NCBI GenBank assembly: GCA_007125125.1
Contig: SLDT01000157.1
Location: forward strand, 1 to 64,000
Direction of reading: 5' to 3'
DNA: 64,000 bases
From: Gemmatimonadota bacterium
Lineage (GTDB): Bacteria > Gemmatimonadota > Gemmatimonadetes > Longimicrobiales > Gaopeijiaceae
Both the position numbers and the translations under genes were made by a program. Below the pieces are notes generated by a model that saw nothing but the letters and a program-made list of their open reading frames with translations, made no database searches and was not told the origin of the DNA. Below, in pieces: positions 33,240 to 40,859 of this stretch; within the stretch, counting starts at the first letter, position 1; every line of letters starts with the position of its first letter.

Positions 33240-34036
33240 CCTGGGAGGAGTTCGAGGAGGCCGCCCACCGGATGTGGGACGAGATCCCCGACCTCTACAA
33301 GGAGGGGATCGACGGCCTCGTGGTGGAGCGGGCGGCGGAGCACCACCCCGACCGCGAGGAGCACTACACGATGGGGATGTGCTACACGGAGCCCTACCCC
33401 TCGGGGTACATGGGGCCCGACTCGACGCGCTCCTTTCTCGCGCTCTACTACGGCTCCTTTCGGGCGATCGCGGAGCGCAACCCCGACTTCCACTGGGAGG
33501 AGGAGCTCTGGGAGACCATCACGCACGAGCTACGGCACCACCTGGAGTTCCTCGCCGAAGATGACGCGCTCGAGGGGCTGGACTATGCCCTCGACGAGAC
33601 CTGGAAGCGCGATGCGGGGGAAGACTTCGACCCCTGGTACTACCAGTCCGGGCTCCCCCTGGCGCACCGCGTCTACCGGGTCGAGTACGACGTGTACCTC
33701 GAGCAGGAGTGGGACGAGGCGAGCTTCGGGCGGGCCGAGCGGCTCGAGTTCGACTGGGACGGGCGGCGGTGGGCGATTCCCCGGCCCGAGGAGCTGGGTG
33801 ATCTCCATTTCATCTGGCTCCACGGGATCGACTCCGGGGGCGGGTGGGCCCAGCTCGTCCTCGTGCGGCGGCGCACCTTCATGGAGCGGGTGAAGGGGTT
33901 CTTCGGGGGGAGCGACCTCGATCTGATCGAGTCGGAGGCCGAGCCCGAGGTCGTGGGCGAGGCGCCGGGCTCACCCGGCCCGGACGACGGGCGGCCGGGG
34001 AGGGCGGCGGGGGGGCCGCCGGGGAGCGAGGGCTGA
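33236..34036 (+). CDS. Zinc metallopeptidase family protein (HExxH)
   Basis: The GTG at 33236 overlaps the preceding stop. The 266-residue product has HELRHH in the first half (ETITHELRHHLEFLAEDD), which fits the small zincin-like family with HExxH followed by His and an acidic third ligand. The N-terminal helix (WEEFEEAAHRMWDEIP) is the usual family opening. The last 80 residues are strand-rich, then low complexity. It may act on intracellular substrates; no signal peptide is visible. Coupling to the transporter genes is unusual for this family. Confidence 0.78.
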   Translation: MTWEEFEEAAHRMWDEIPDLYKEGIDGLVVERAAEHHPDREEHYTMGMCYTEPYPSGYMGPDSTRSFLALYYGSFRAIAERNPDFHWEEELWETITHELRHHLEFLAEDDALEGLDYALDETWKRDAGEDFDPWYYQSGLPLAHRVYRVEYDVYLEQEWDEASFGRAERLEFDWDGRRWAIPRPEELGDLHFIWLHGIDSGGGWAQLVLVRRRTFMERVKGFFGGSDLDLIESEAEPEVVGEAPGSPGPDDGRPGRAAGGPPGSEG

Positions 34037-34164
34037 GCCCTCTCTCAGACGCCCCGGTCGGCCTCGGGGCACAGCTCGGGAAGGAAGCCGCAGCGCTCCC
34101 CCCCCCTCGACCTGCCCGGTCGCGCAGCGCTACCTTGTGGGGCCTCCTGCCCCCTGCCGACCCG

Positions 34165-35001
34165 ATGACCGACTCCCCCCGATCCGATCGCTCCACCTGG
34201 GCCCGCCTCACCCCCTACGAGGTCGGGATCCCGGGCCGCGCCTTCGCGGACGAGAACTTCGAGGCCATCCGCGAGGAGGCGGAGGTGCGCGGGGTCGATC
34301 CGACGGATCCGGGTGCCTTCCTCATGCTGGGTCAGGTGGGCCGGGTCCTGGGCGAGCTCCAGGGGGGGGAGCGGGGTGCGGACGCGCTCCAGCGGTTCGG
34401 GGCCTTCCTCTTCCATGCCTTCCACTTCCACCGCGCGGGCGAGCCCCTCTTCCTCCTCGGCACCGACACCGTGCGTGAACTGGCGGAAGGGGAGCCGGCC
34501 GCGGCGGAGTGGTCGGGCGAACTCCCCTCCGACGCGGGCTACCTCCAGCTCCCGAGGCACCTCGTGTGGTCGCACCCCGACCCCGAGGCGCCCCCCGAGG
34601 ACCTCGACGGGATCTTCTGGACGCGCTCTGCCGGCGAGACACTCTCCCTCATGCCCGCCCTCGGGGTGCGTCCCGACCGGCCGGGGATCTCGGTGGTGCC
34701 CCTCCCGCCCCTGTCCCTGGCCGATGCCGGCGGGTGGCTCGGGGCCCGGGCGCGGGAGGAGGGGCAGGGCGAGGACTTCGAGACCACCCTGCCGGGTGGG
34801 GAGCTCGACCGGCTCTACTCGGTGGTGACGGTGGGCGAGGTCCTGAAGCTCGCAGCCCGGGTCCTCCACCGGATCCACACCCGGCCGGAGCTCGTCGGGA
34901 GCGAGGAGCGCGCGCCGCACCCGGACGAGCTGGCCGGCGAGGAGGGGGCCGGGGCGCAGCGGGTGCGACCGAGCCTTCTTCCCTTCCGGCGCATCGGGTA
35001 G
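34165..35001 (+). CDS. Conserved-looking protein of unknown function
   Basis: The 278-residue product begins MTDSPRSDRSTWARLTPYEV at the ATG at 34165. It has no signal peptide or membrane helix. Regions with repeated acidic and aromatic residues (GYLQLPRHLVWSHPDPEAPPEDLDG, DGIFWTRSAGETLSLMPALG) suggest a folded alpha/beta protein. I do not recognise a family. It lies 128 bases after the metallopeptidase gene on the same strand. Confidence 0.6.
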   Translation: MTDSPRSDRSTWARLTPYEVGIPGRAFADENFEAIREEAEVRGVDPTDPGAFLMLGQVGRVLGELQGGERGADALQRFGAFLFHAFHFHRAGEPLFLLGTDTVRELAEGEPAAAEWSGELPSDAGYLQLPRHLVWSHPDPEAPPEDLDGIFWTRSAGETLSLMPALGVRPDRPGISVVPLPPLSLADAGGWLGARAREEGQGEDFETTLPGGELDRLYSVVTVGEVLKLAARVLHRIHTRPELVGSEERAPHPDELAGEEGAGAQRVRPSLLPFRRIG

Positions 35002-35010
35002 CCGCACGAC

Positions 35011-35046
35011 GAAGGCCCTCGGTTTCCGCGGAAACCGAAGGCCTTC
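35011..35046. terminator. Bidirectional terminator-like hairpin
   Basis: GAAGGCCCTCGGTTTCC and GGAAACCGAAGGCCTTC form a 17-bp stem with one mismatch and a 2-base loop. It stands just after the stop of the gene ending at 35001 and before the stop of the convergent Smr gene, so it can end transcription from both sides. It has no T-run. Confidence 0.65.
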
Positions 35047-35157
35047 GGAGGGCGCCAGGCAGGAACGACGTCCGGCGCCGGCTCGCGGTCAGGGATCGAG
35101 GGGCGGGGGGTGACGCCGCGGCGCACGGCGTTCAGGCCGGAGCCTCGGGCCGCAGCC

Positions 35158-35412
35158 TCAGTGCCGGAAGTGCACGAAGAGGCGGCCCCAGTTCTTCGAG
35201 TCCTTCTCGACTCGGTGGTAGAGCGCCTTGATCCGGCCCTGCTGGAGGAACCGGATCACCCGCTTCTTGAGCTGCCCGCTTCCCTTGCCGGGGATGATCT
35301 CGACCGTCTTGATGCGCTTGTCCACGGCCTCCTGGATCACCCGCTCGAGCTCCTCGTCGATCCGGTGGCCCCGATTGTAGATGTCGTGGAGGTCGAGCTT
35401 CAGCTTGCCCAT
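35158..35412 (-). CDS. Small Smr-domain protein
   Basis: The 84-residue product is a single Smr domain: LDLHDIYN at the start (the LDxH motif), IIPGKGSGQLKKRV (the Gly-Lys-Gly motif) and VHFRH at the end. Smr domains nick or bind nucleic acids and occur fused to MutS2 or alone, some acting in RNA cleavage at stalled ribosomes. It is next to OsmC on the same strand, 16 bases after its stop. Confidence 0.87.
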   Translation of the reverse strand: MGKLKLDLHDIYNRGHRIDEELERVIQEAVDKRIKTVEIIPGKGSGQLKKRVIRFLQQGRIKALYHRVEKDSKNWGRLFVHFRH

Positions 35413-35428
35413 CGTGCGGCCTCTTCCC

Positions 35429-35860
35429 TCACCCGATCAGCGCCGCCTCGAGGTCGACCGGGACCGCCTTCAGCGCGCGCGCGATCGGGCACCCGGACTT
35501 CGCCTTGTCCGCGAAGGTGCGGAAGGTGCCGGCGTCGATCCCGGGGACCTCGGCCTCGCAGATGAGCTCGATGCGGACGATCGCCGGCCCCTCGTCCGAC
35601 TTCCCGAAGTGGACCTGTGCCTCGGTCGCCACCCGGACGGGCTCGTGGCCCGCCTGGGCGAGGTCGTGCGACAGGGCCATCGAGAAGCACCCCGCGAGCG
35701 CCGCTCCGATGAGCTCCTCCGGGTTCAGGCCGTCCTCCTCCTCGAACCGCGAGGCGAAGGCGTAGGGGACATCGGCGAGCGCACCGCTCTCGGTCGAGAT
35801 TGTACCGCTTCCCTCGGTGAGGTTTCCCTTCCATTCGGCGTTCGCTTGACGGACGTGCAT
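35429..35860 (-). CDS. OsmC/Ohr family peroxiredoxin
   Basis: The 143-residue product starts at the ATG at 35860. It carries the two redox cysteines in GAALAGCFSMALS and AKSGCPIARAL, and the family core NPEELIGAALAGC. It would reduce organic or hydrogen peroxides in the cytoplasm. The 640-base spacer up to glpD holds two CTTGAC palindromes (36043, 36120), which may control osmC, glpD or both. Confidence 0.9.
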   Translation of the reverse strand: MHVRQANAEWKGNLTEGSGTISTESGALADVPYAFASRFEEEDGLNPEELIGAALAGCFSMALSHDLAQAGHEPVRVATEAQVHFGKSDEGPAIVRIELICEAEVPGIDAGTFRTFADKAKSGCPIARALKAVPVDLEAALIG

Positions 35861-36042
35861 CTGGATCTCCCTCGGGCCCGCGCGGGGGCCCGGATTCGGG
35901 TGAGCTGGGTCAGGAGGCTGTTTGGTCGGGGACCGGTCGGTCACCCTGTTCCGGGCTACCCGGAAGGCGGGGGTGGGGGTTCCGCGGGTTTCGTGGGCCC
36001 CCTGGGCCCTCGACGGGGCCTCCGAGCCGAGTCCCCCCCAAC

Positions 36043-36057
36043 CTTGACGTCGTCAAG
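36043..36057. promoter_or_regulatory. Inverted repeat CTTGAC-N3-GTCAAG, site 1
   Basis: CTTGACGTCGTCAAG is a 15-base palindrome with 6-7-base half-sites. It is 183 bases upstream of the osmC start. A second copy with the same half-sites lies 77 bases away. No regulator is adjacent. Confidence 0.6.
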
Positions 36058-36119
36058 AATGGGGAAACCAACTCGCACAGGGTCCATGGCCGAATGAGCA
36101 GCCTGCCAAAGTGGCCAGT

Positions 36120-36134
36120 CTTGACAGCGTCAAG
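36120..36134. promoter_or_regulatory. Inverted repeat CTTGAC-N3-GTCAAG, site 2
   Basis: CTTGACAGCGTCAAG has the same half-sites as site 1, with a different 3-base centre. It lies 366 bases upstream of the glpD ATG. TTGACA within it also matches a -35 box, but there is no good -10 box at the right distance. Confidence 0.6.
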
Positions 36135-36500
36135 GACGAAGACAGCCCCCTGTCACCCCATCCGAGCGGCGATTCGCGCGGTGACGCGCCCGACCACCTG
36201 GTTCACGATGAAGGCATCCATGAAAAGTCGGTCCCACCGGTCCAGCCCGAGCCGCCTGTCCGGAAGCGCCCCGAAACGTGGGGCTCCCTCGAGGCGGATC
36301 CAGCTCCCCCCGCTCCGCTCGTCAGGAGCCATCCGGGCGCCCTCCCCCCGACCTTCCGGCCCTTGCCCCGCACCTTCGCGCCCTGTAGCGTCGAAGCGCC
36401 CCGGGCCGCAGCCCCGGCCCCGCCCCGGGCCCCGACCCGGGGACCCTCGCCGACCCACTCCCGCGCCGACCCCCACGCCCCCACGAAGGAGCCCCCCGCG

Positions 36501-38075
36501 ATGGATCGCACCACCATGCTCCGGTCGCTCGACGCGGCCTCCGTACCCTGGGACTTCATCATCGTCGGAGGAGGCGCCACGGGCCTCGGATGCGCGATCG
36601 ACGCGGCCTCCCGCGGCTACCGTCCCCTCCTCCTCGAACAGAGCGACTTCACGGCGGGCACCTCGAGCCGGAGCACGAAGCTCGTCCATGGCGGGGTCCG
36701 CTACCTCCGGCAGGGGAATGTCGCGCTCGTCATGGAGGCGCTCCGCGAGCGGGGGACCCTCCTCCAGAACGCGCCCCACCTCGTGAGCGACCAGCCCTTC
36801 ATCGTCCCGAACTACGCCTGGTGGGAAGGCCCCTTCTACGGGATCGGCATGCGGGTCTACGACCTCCTGGCCCGCCGCTCCGGCTTCCCCCGCTCCCGCC
36901 ACCTCTCGAAGGCCGAAACCCTCCGGCGCCTCCCGACCCTCGAACCCGAGGGGCTCCTCGGCGGCGTGATCTACTCCGACGGCCAGTTCGACGATGCCCG
37001 CCTCGGGATCAACATGGCGCAGACCGCGGCCGAGCAGGGGGCGGTCGTGCTCAACCATGTCGAGGTCACCGGGCTCCTGAAGGGCGAGGACGGCGTGGTC
37101 TCCGGGGTCCGCGCACGGGAGCGCGAGTCCGGGCGCGAGCACACGATCGAGGCCCGGGTGGTGGTCAACGCCACCGGGGTGTTCACGGACCGGATCCGCC
37201 AGATGGACGAACCCGGGGCCCCTCCGATGCTGACCCTCAGCCAGGGGGTGCACATCGTGCTCGACCGCTCCTTCCTTCCGGGCGACTCGGCGATCATGGT
37301 CCCCCGCACCGACGACGGACGGGTCCTCTTCGCGATCCCCTGGCGCGACGCCGTCGTGATCGGCACGACGGACACGCCCGTCCCCGAGGCCTCGCTCGAG
37401 CCCCGCCCCCTCGCCGAGGAGCTCGACTTCCTCCTCGAGCACGCCGCGCGCTACCTCGTGCGCAACCCCGCGCCCGCCGATGTCCGGAGCACCTTCGCCG
37501 GGCTCCGCCCCCTCGTCAGCACGGGGGAAGGCACCGCGGGCACCGCCGCGATCTCCCGCGACCACACCCTCCACATCTCGGACTCGGGGCTGGTGACGAT
37601 CACGGGCGGGAAGTGGACGACGTACCGGAAGATGGCCGAGGACACGATCGACCAGGCGGCGCTCCTGGCGGGCCTCGAGGACCGCCCCTGCGTGACGCAG
37701 CAGCTCCGGATCCATGGCTACCACCGCAACGCGGCGGTCTTCGGCGAGCTGCGCGAGTACGGGGCCGACGCCCCGGCGCTCCGAAGCCTGATCCGCGACC
37801 AGCCCGAGCTGGGCGAGCGGCTGCACCCGGACCGGCCGGCCCTCGCCGTGGAGGTGGTCTGGGGCGCCCGCCACGAGATGGCGCGCACGGTCGAGGACAT
37901 CCTTTCGCGCCGCACGCGCGAGCTCATCCTCGACGCCCGGGCGAGCATCGAGATGGCCCCGCGCGTGGCGTCGCTCCTCGCCGCGGAGCTGGGCCGGGAC
38001 GAGGCCTGGGAACGCGCGCAGGTGCAGGAGTATACCGAACTGGCAGAAGGGTACCTGGTGCCTTCCTCCCGCTGA
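36501..38075 (+). CDS. glpD: Glycerol-3-phosphate dehydrogenase (FAD-dependent)
   Basis: The 524-residue product starts at the ATG at 36501, after GAAGGAG. It has an FAD-binding IIVGGGATGLGCAIDAASRG near the start, FTAGTSSRSTKLVHGGVRYL (the substrate region) and GGKWTTYRKMAEDTID near the end, all characteristic of GlpD/GlpA. It oxidises glycerol-3-phosphate to dihydroxyacetone phosphate at the membrane and feeds electrons to quinone. The frame extends upstream to 36111, but homology starts at residue about 17 of the chosen start. nth follows after 20 bases. Confidence 0.94.
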   Translation: MDRTTMLRSLDAASVPWDFIIVGGGATGLGCAIDAASRGYRPLLLEQSDFTAGTSSRSTKLVHGGVRYLRQGNVALVMEALRERGTLLQNAPHLVSDQPFIVPNYAWWEGPFYGIGMRVYDLLARRSGFPRSRHLSKAETLRRLPTLEPEGLLGGVIYSDGQFDDARLGINMAQTAAEQGAVVLNHVEVTGLLKGEDGVVSGVRARERESGREHTIEARVVVNATGVFTDRIRQMDEPGAPPMLTLSQGVHIVLDRSFLPGDSAIMVPRTDDGRVLFAIPWRDAVVIGTTDTPVPEASLEPRPLAEELDFLLEHAARYLVRNPAPADVRSTFAGLRPLVSTGEGTAGTAAISRDHTLHISDSGLVTITGGKWTTYRKMAEDTIDQAALLAGLEDRPCVTQQLRIHGYHRNAAVFGELREYGADAPALRSLIRDQPELGERLHPDRPALAVEVVWGARHEMARTVEDILSRRTRELILDARASIEMAPRVASLLAAELGRDEAWERAQVQEYTELAEGYLVPSSR

Positions 38076-38094
38076 ATGTGAACCCCCCGGACGA

Positions 38095-38745
38095 ATGCCA
38101 CGCGAATCCCTGAAGGCGCGCCGCGAGCGGGCCGATGCGATCTGGGATCTCCTCGAGGAGGAGTACCCGGACGCGCACTGCGCCCTCGACCACCGGAATG
38201 CGTACGAGCTGACGGTGGCGACGATCCTCTCGGCGCAGTGCACCGACGAGCGGGTGAACATGGTCACGCCGGAGCTCTTCCGGCGGTGGCCCGAGCCGGC
38301 GGACCTGGCCGAGGCGCGCCAGGAGGAGCTCGAGGAGGTGGTCCACTCGACGGGGTTCTACCGGAACAAGGCGAAGAACCTGATCGGGATGGCCGAGGCG
38401 GTGATGGAGCGCCACGGCGGCGAGATCCCGCGCACGATGGAGGAGCTGCACGCGCTCCCCGGGGTGGGGCGCAAGACGGCGAACGTGATCCTCGGGAACG
38501 CCTTCGGGATCGACGAGGGGGTGGTGGTCGACACCCATGTGAAGCGGCTGGCCGGTCGGATGAAGCTGACGCGCGAGACGGACCCCGTGAAGGTCGAGCG
38601 GGACCTGATGAAGGTGTTCGCGCGCGAGCGGTGGACGATGCTCTCGCACCTCCTGATCTTCCACGGCCGACAGGTGTGCGCGGCCCGCAAGCCCCGCTGC
38701 GAAGCCTGCGTCGTCTCGCACCTCTGTCCTTCGAGCCGGGTGTAG
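38095..38745 (+). CDS. nth: Endonuclease III
   Basis: The 216-residue DNA glycosylase/lyase for oxidised pyrimidines has the helix-hairpin-helix LPGVGRKTAN with catalytic Lys127, the catalytic Asp in VVDTHV (about 146), and the 4Fe-4S cluster pattern C195-x6-C202-x2-C205-x5-C211. All catalytic positions are present and length is standard. It follows glpD by 20 bases and may share its transcript. Confidence 0.96.
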   Translation: MPRESLKARRERADAIWDLLEEEYPDAHCALDHRNAYELTVATILSAQCTDERVNMVTPELFRRWPEPADLAEARQEELEEVVHSTGFYRNKAKNLIGMAEAVMERHGGEIPRTMEELHALPGVGRKTANVILGNAFGIDEGVVVDTHVKRLAGRMKLTRETDPVKVERDLMKVFARERWTMLSHLLIFHGRQVCAARKPRCEACVVSHLCPSSRV

Positions 38746-38766
38746 GGGCGTCCCGTGCGCCGGACC

Positions 38767-39936
38767 ATGAAGAGACTGGCGACCGCCTGCGCACTTCCGA
38801 CCACGCTCGCCCGTGCCGCCCTCCGCTCCCCTGCGGCCGCCCGCTCCCTCGCCGCCACCCGCGCCCTTGCGGCCACCGCCCCCCGCGCTGCGGCAGTCCC
38901 TCCTCTCCTCGCCCTCGCCACCACCCTCGCCCTCGTCGCCGGGGCCCCCACCTCCCTCGCCGCGCAGGACAGCCCGGTCACGGTGACTGTCATCGACGCA
39001 GGGAGCGGGGCGCCGATCGCCGGTGCCACGGTCGAGTTCCTCGACCCCGAGGGTCGCCGCATCCGGGGCGGGTTCACCGGCGCGAACGGACGCATCTCGG
39101 TGTCGATCGAGCCGCAACCCGGGATCGAGATCCGTTCCGAGCGCATCGGCTATGCCCGTAGCACGACCGGGACGATCGCCTGGGAGCGCGCCCTCCAGGG
39201 GGTCGAGCTCGCCCTTTCGGTCCTTCCGATCGCCCTTCCCGGGATCGCAGCCACGGGGGAGCGCCGCTGCGAGGGCGAGGCCACCGACGGAGGGCTGATC
39301 TGGCGCGTCTGGACCGATGCCCGCACCGCCCTGCGCGCCGCCCTCCTCACCGAGGAGGAGGAGCTGGTCCGCTTCCGCGCCGAATCCTGGGTGCAGGACC
39401 TCACTGCGGCCGGCGAGGTCCACGAAGTGCGCGAGCGGAGTTCCTTTGTGACCACCCGGCAGCCCTTCCACACGCTCGATCCGGAGCTCCTCGCTCGGGA
39501 CGGCTACATCCAGGTCGAGGGCGACACGGTCACCCACTTCTACGGGCCGGACGCGCGCGCGCTGCTCTCGGACGCCTTCATCGACACCCACTGCTTCACC
39601 CTGGAGGAAGGCACCCCGGGCATGCTCAACCTGCGCTTCACCCCCGTCCCCGGGCGCGATGTCCCCGACATCCGGGGGGTGCTGCACATCGCCGAGGGAT
39701 CGCACGAGCTGCGTGAGGTGGTGTACGAATACGTGGCGCAGCGCGCTGCCCGCGACGACCTCGGCGGGGGCCACATCCGTTTTCGCGCGCTCGCGGAGGG
39801 GCCCTGGATCGTGGAGCAGTGGAGCATTCGGATGCCGCTGGGCACCGGGCGGGTGCGGGCCTGGCTCTTCGGCACCCCGGTGGAGCGGGAAGCCGGCGGG
39901 GTCGTCCGCTCGATCGAGTCGATCCGGCGCCCCTGA
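38767..39936 (+). CDS. Secreted protein with carboxypeptidase-regulatory-like domain
   Basis: The protein starts at ATG 38767 (a GTG at 38755 adds four residues) and has 389 residues. Its export region is about 60 residues long, made of Ala/Arg/Leu repeats (RSLAATRALAATAPRAAAV), before the core ending TSLAAQ|DSP. A carboxypeptidase-regulatory-like beta-sandwich follows (VTVTVIDAGSGAPIAGATVEF). The rest contains strand-rich sequence with two Cys. Such proteins are common in the outer membrane of Gemmatimonadota and Bacteroidota. The long low-complexity export region resembles that of the protein at 6321. Confidence 0.75.
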   Translation: MKRLATACALPTTLARAALRSPAAARSLAATRALAATAPRAAAVPPLLALATTLALVAGAPTSLAAQDSPVTVTVIDAGSGAPIAGATVEFLDPEGRRIRGGFTGANGRISVSIEPQPGIEIRSERIGYARSTTGTIAWERALQGVELALSVLPIALPGIAATGERRCEGEATDGGLIWRVWTDARTALRAALLTEEEELVRFRAESWVQDLTAAGEVHEVRERSSFVTTRQPFHTLDPELLARDGYIQVEGDTVTHFYGPDARALLSDAFIDTHCFTLEEGTPGMLNLRFTPVPGRDVPDIRGVLHIAEGSHELREVVYEYVAQRAARDDLGGGHIRFRALAEGPWIVEQWSIRMPLGTGRVRAWLFGTPVEREAGGVVRSIESIRRP

Positions 39937-40054
39937 GGGGAAGCGGTCGGGCCACGCGGCCCTCTCGCGCCGGCCCCTTCGCGCGGTCCTTACGCACGGC
40001 CCCTCCCGGCACCACGACCGACCCCGCGTCGCCCCGGCCGACAAGAACTCCCGG

Positions 40055-40164
40055 GCGGAATCCGTCCACCGACCTACGGGGGGGATCGACCGAATCCGCC
40101 CCGACGGGGAGGTACCGACCGAATCCGCCCCTCGACCGAATCCGCCCACCGACCGAGTCCGTCC
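40055..40164 (+). repeat. Short tandem repeats (GACCGAATCCGCCC) left of element F1
   Basis: GAATCC cores lie at 40058, 40092, 40121 and 40138, and a variant (GAGTCC) at 40155, so spacings are 34, 29, 17 and 17 bases. The last unit abuts element F1. The second copy of the duplication lacks this last unit. Confidence 0.75.
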
Positions 40165-40165
40165 A

Positions 40166-40347
40166 GCGACAAAAACTCCCCGACGACTGAACTCGTTGGT
40201 CATGTTTGGGGAGTTCTGCCCCGAACGGGGTGCAATTCTCCCCGCGGCCGTGCTTGCTCCGACGAACTGCGGGGAGAAGTTGTCGCCCAGCGCCAGTTTC
40301 TCCCCGGCCGGTCGAAGGAGCGGGCGTATTTGGGGAGTTTTTGTCGG
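40166..40347. repeat. 62-bp-phased palindromic element, copy F1
   Basis: The left arm CGACAAAAACTCCCC (ends 40181) is the exact complement of the right arm GGGGAGTTTTTGTCG (starts 40332). Blocks 40208-40243 (36 bp, GGGGAGTTC...TTCTCCCC with an inner CCCCG/CGGGG stem) and 40271-40305 (35 bp, GGGGAGAA...TTCTCCCC) are separated by linkers of 26, 27 and 26 bases. Copies of the CCCC box end at 40181, 40243 and 40305, a period of 62. Confidence 0.85.
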
Positions 40348-40514
40348 CGGGGATGTCGGCGGGGTTGCCGCCACTGACCCAGCGCCTGGCCCCGCGGCCC
40401 CGGCCGAAAGGAACCCCCGGGCGGAATCCGTCCACCGACCTACGGGGGGGATCGACCGAATCCGCCCCGACGGGGAGGTACCGACCGAATCCGCCCCCCG
40501 ACCGAATCCGCCCA

Positions 40515-40700
40515 CCGACAAGAACTCCCCGACGATTGAGATCGTCGGGCGTGTGGAGGGAGTTCTGCCCCGAACGGGGTGCAATTCTCCCCGCGGCCGC
40601 GCTCTCCCTGCCGGACGCTGGGGAGAAGTTGTCGCTCAGCGCCGACTTCTCCCCGGCCGCTCGAGGGAGCGGGCGTGTTCGGGGAGTTCTTGTCGGTGGG
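40515..40700. repeat. 62-bp-phased palindromic element, copy F2
   Basis: The left arm CCCACCGACAAGAACTCCCC (ends 40530) pairs perfectly over 20 bases with the right arm GGGGAGTTCTTGTCGGTGGG (starts 40681). Internal blocks match F1; the second forms a 10-bp perfect stem GGGGAGAAGT/ACTTCTCCCC. The first linker contains GACGAT-TGAG-ATCGTC, a perfect stem whose F1 counterpart keeps most pairs. Confidence 0.86.
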
Positions 40701-40859
40701 GTTGTCGGCGGGGTTGTCGGCGCGTTCGCCGCGACTGACCCAGCGCCTGGCCCCGCGGCCTCCGCCTGGATGGGGGGGAGGACGCTCAGGGCGGGGCGCT
40801 GGGGGGCGCGCAGGGAGTTGTGACCCAACGACGCGAGCGGAGCTAAGGTAGCCATTCGC

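Larger units (their letters stand above)
40035..40404 (+). repeat. First copy of a 350-370-bp tandem duplication (contains element F1)
   Basis: This segment repeats at 40401-40755 with about 90 percent identity; equivalent points are offset by 366 bases at the left and 349 at the right. The copy here has one extra 17-base tandem unit. It contains short repeats and palindromic element F1. It lies in the convergent spacer 39937-41025, where I see no gene. Confidence 0.82.

Noticed and set aside
36153-38267. 704-codon minus-strand frame opposite glpD
   Set aside because: Antisense shadow of glpD with no recognised motif.
9191-40700. CRISPR array reading of the 62-bp-phased elements (35-37-bp blocks with 24-28-bp spacers)
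   Set aside because: The geometry is CRISPR-like, but the blocks are not copies of one repeat, each locus has only two full blocks, the outer arms pair with each other, and there are no cas genes in the window.
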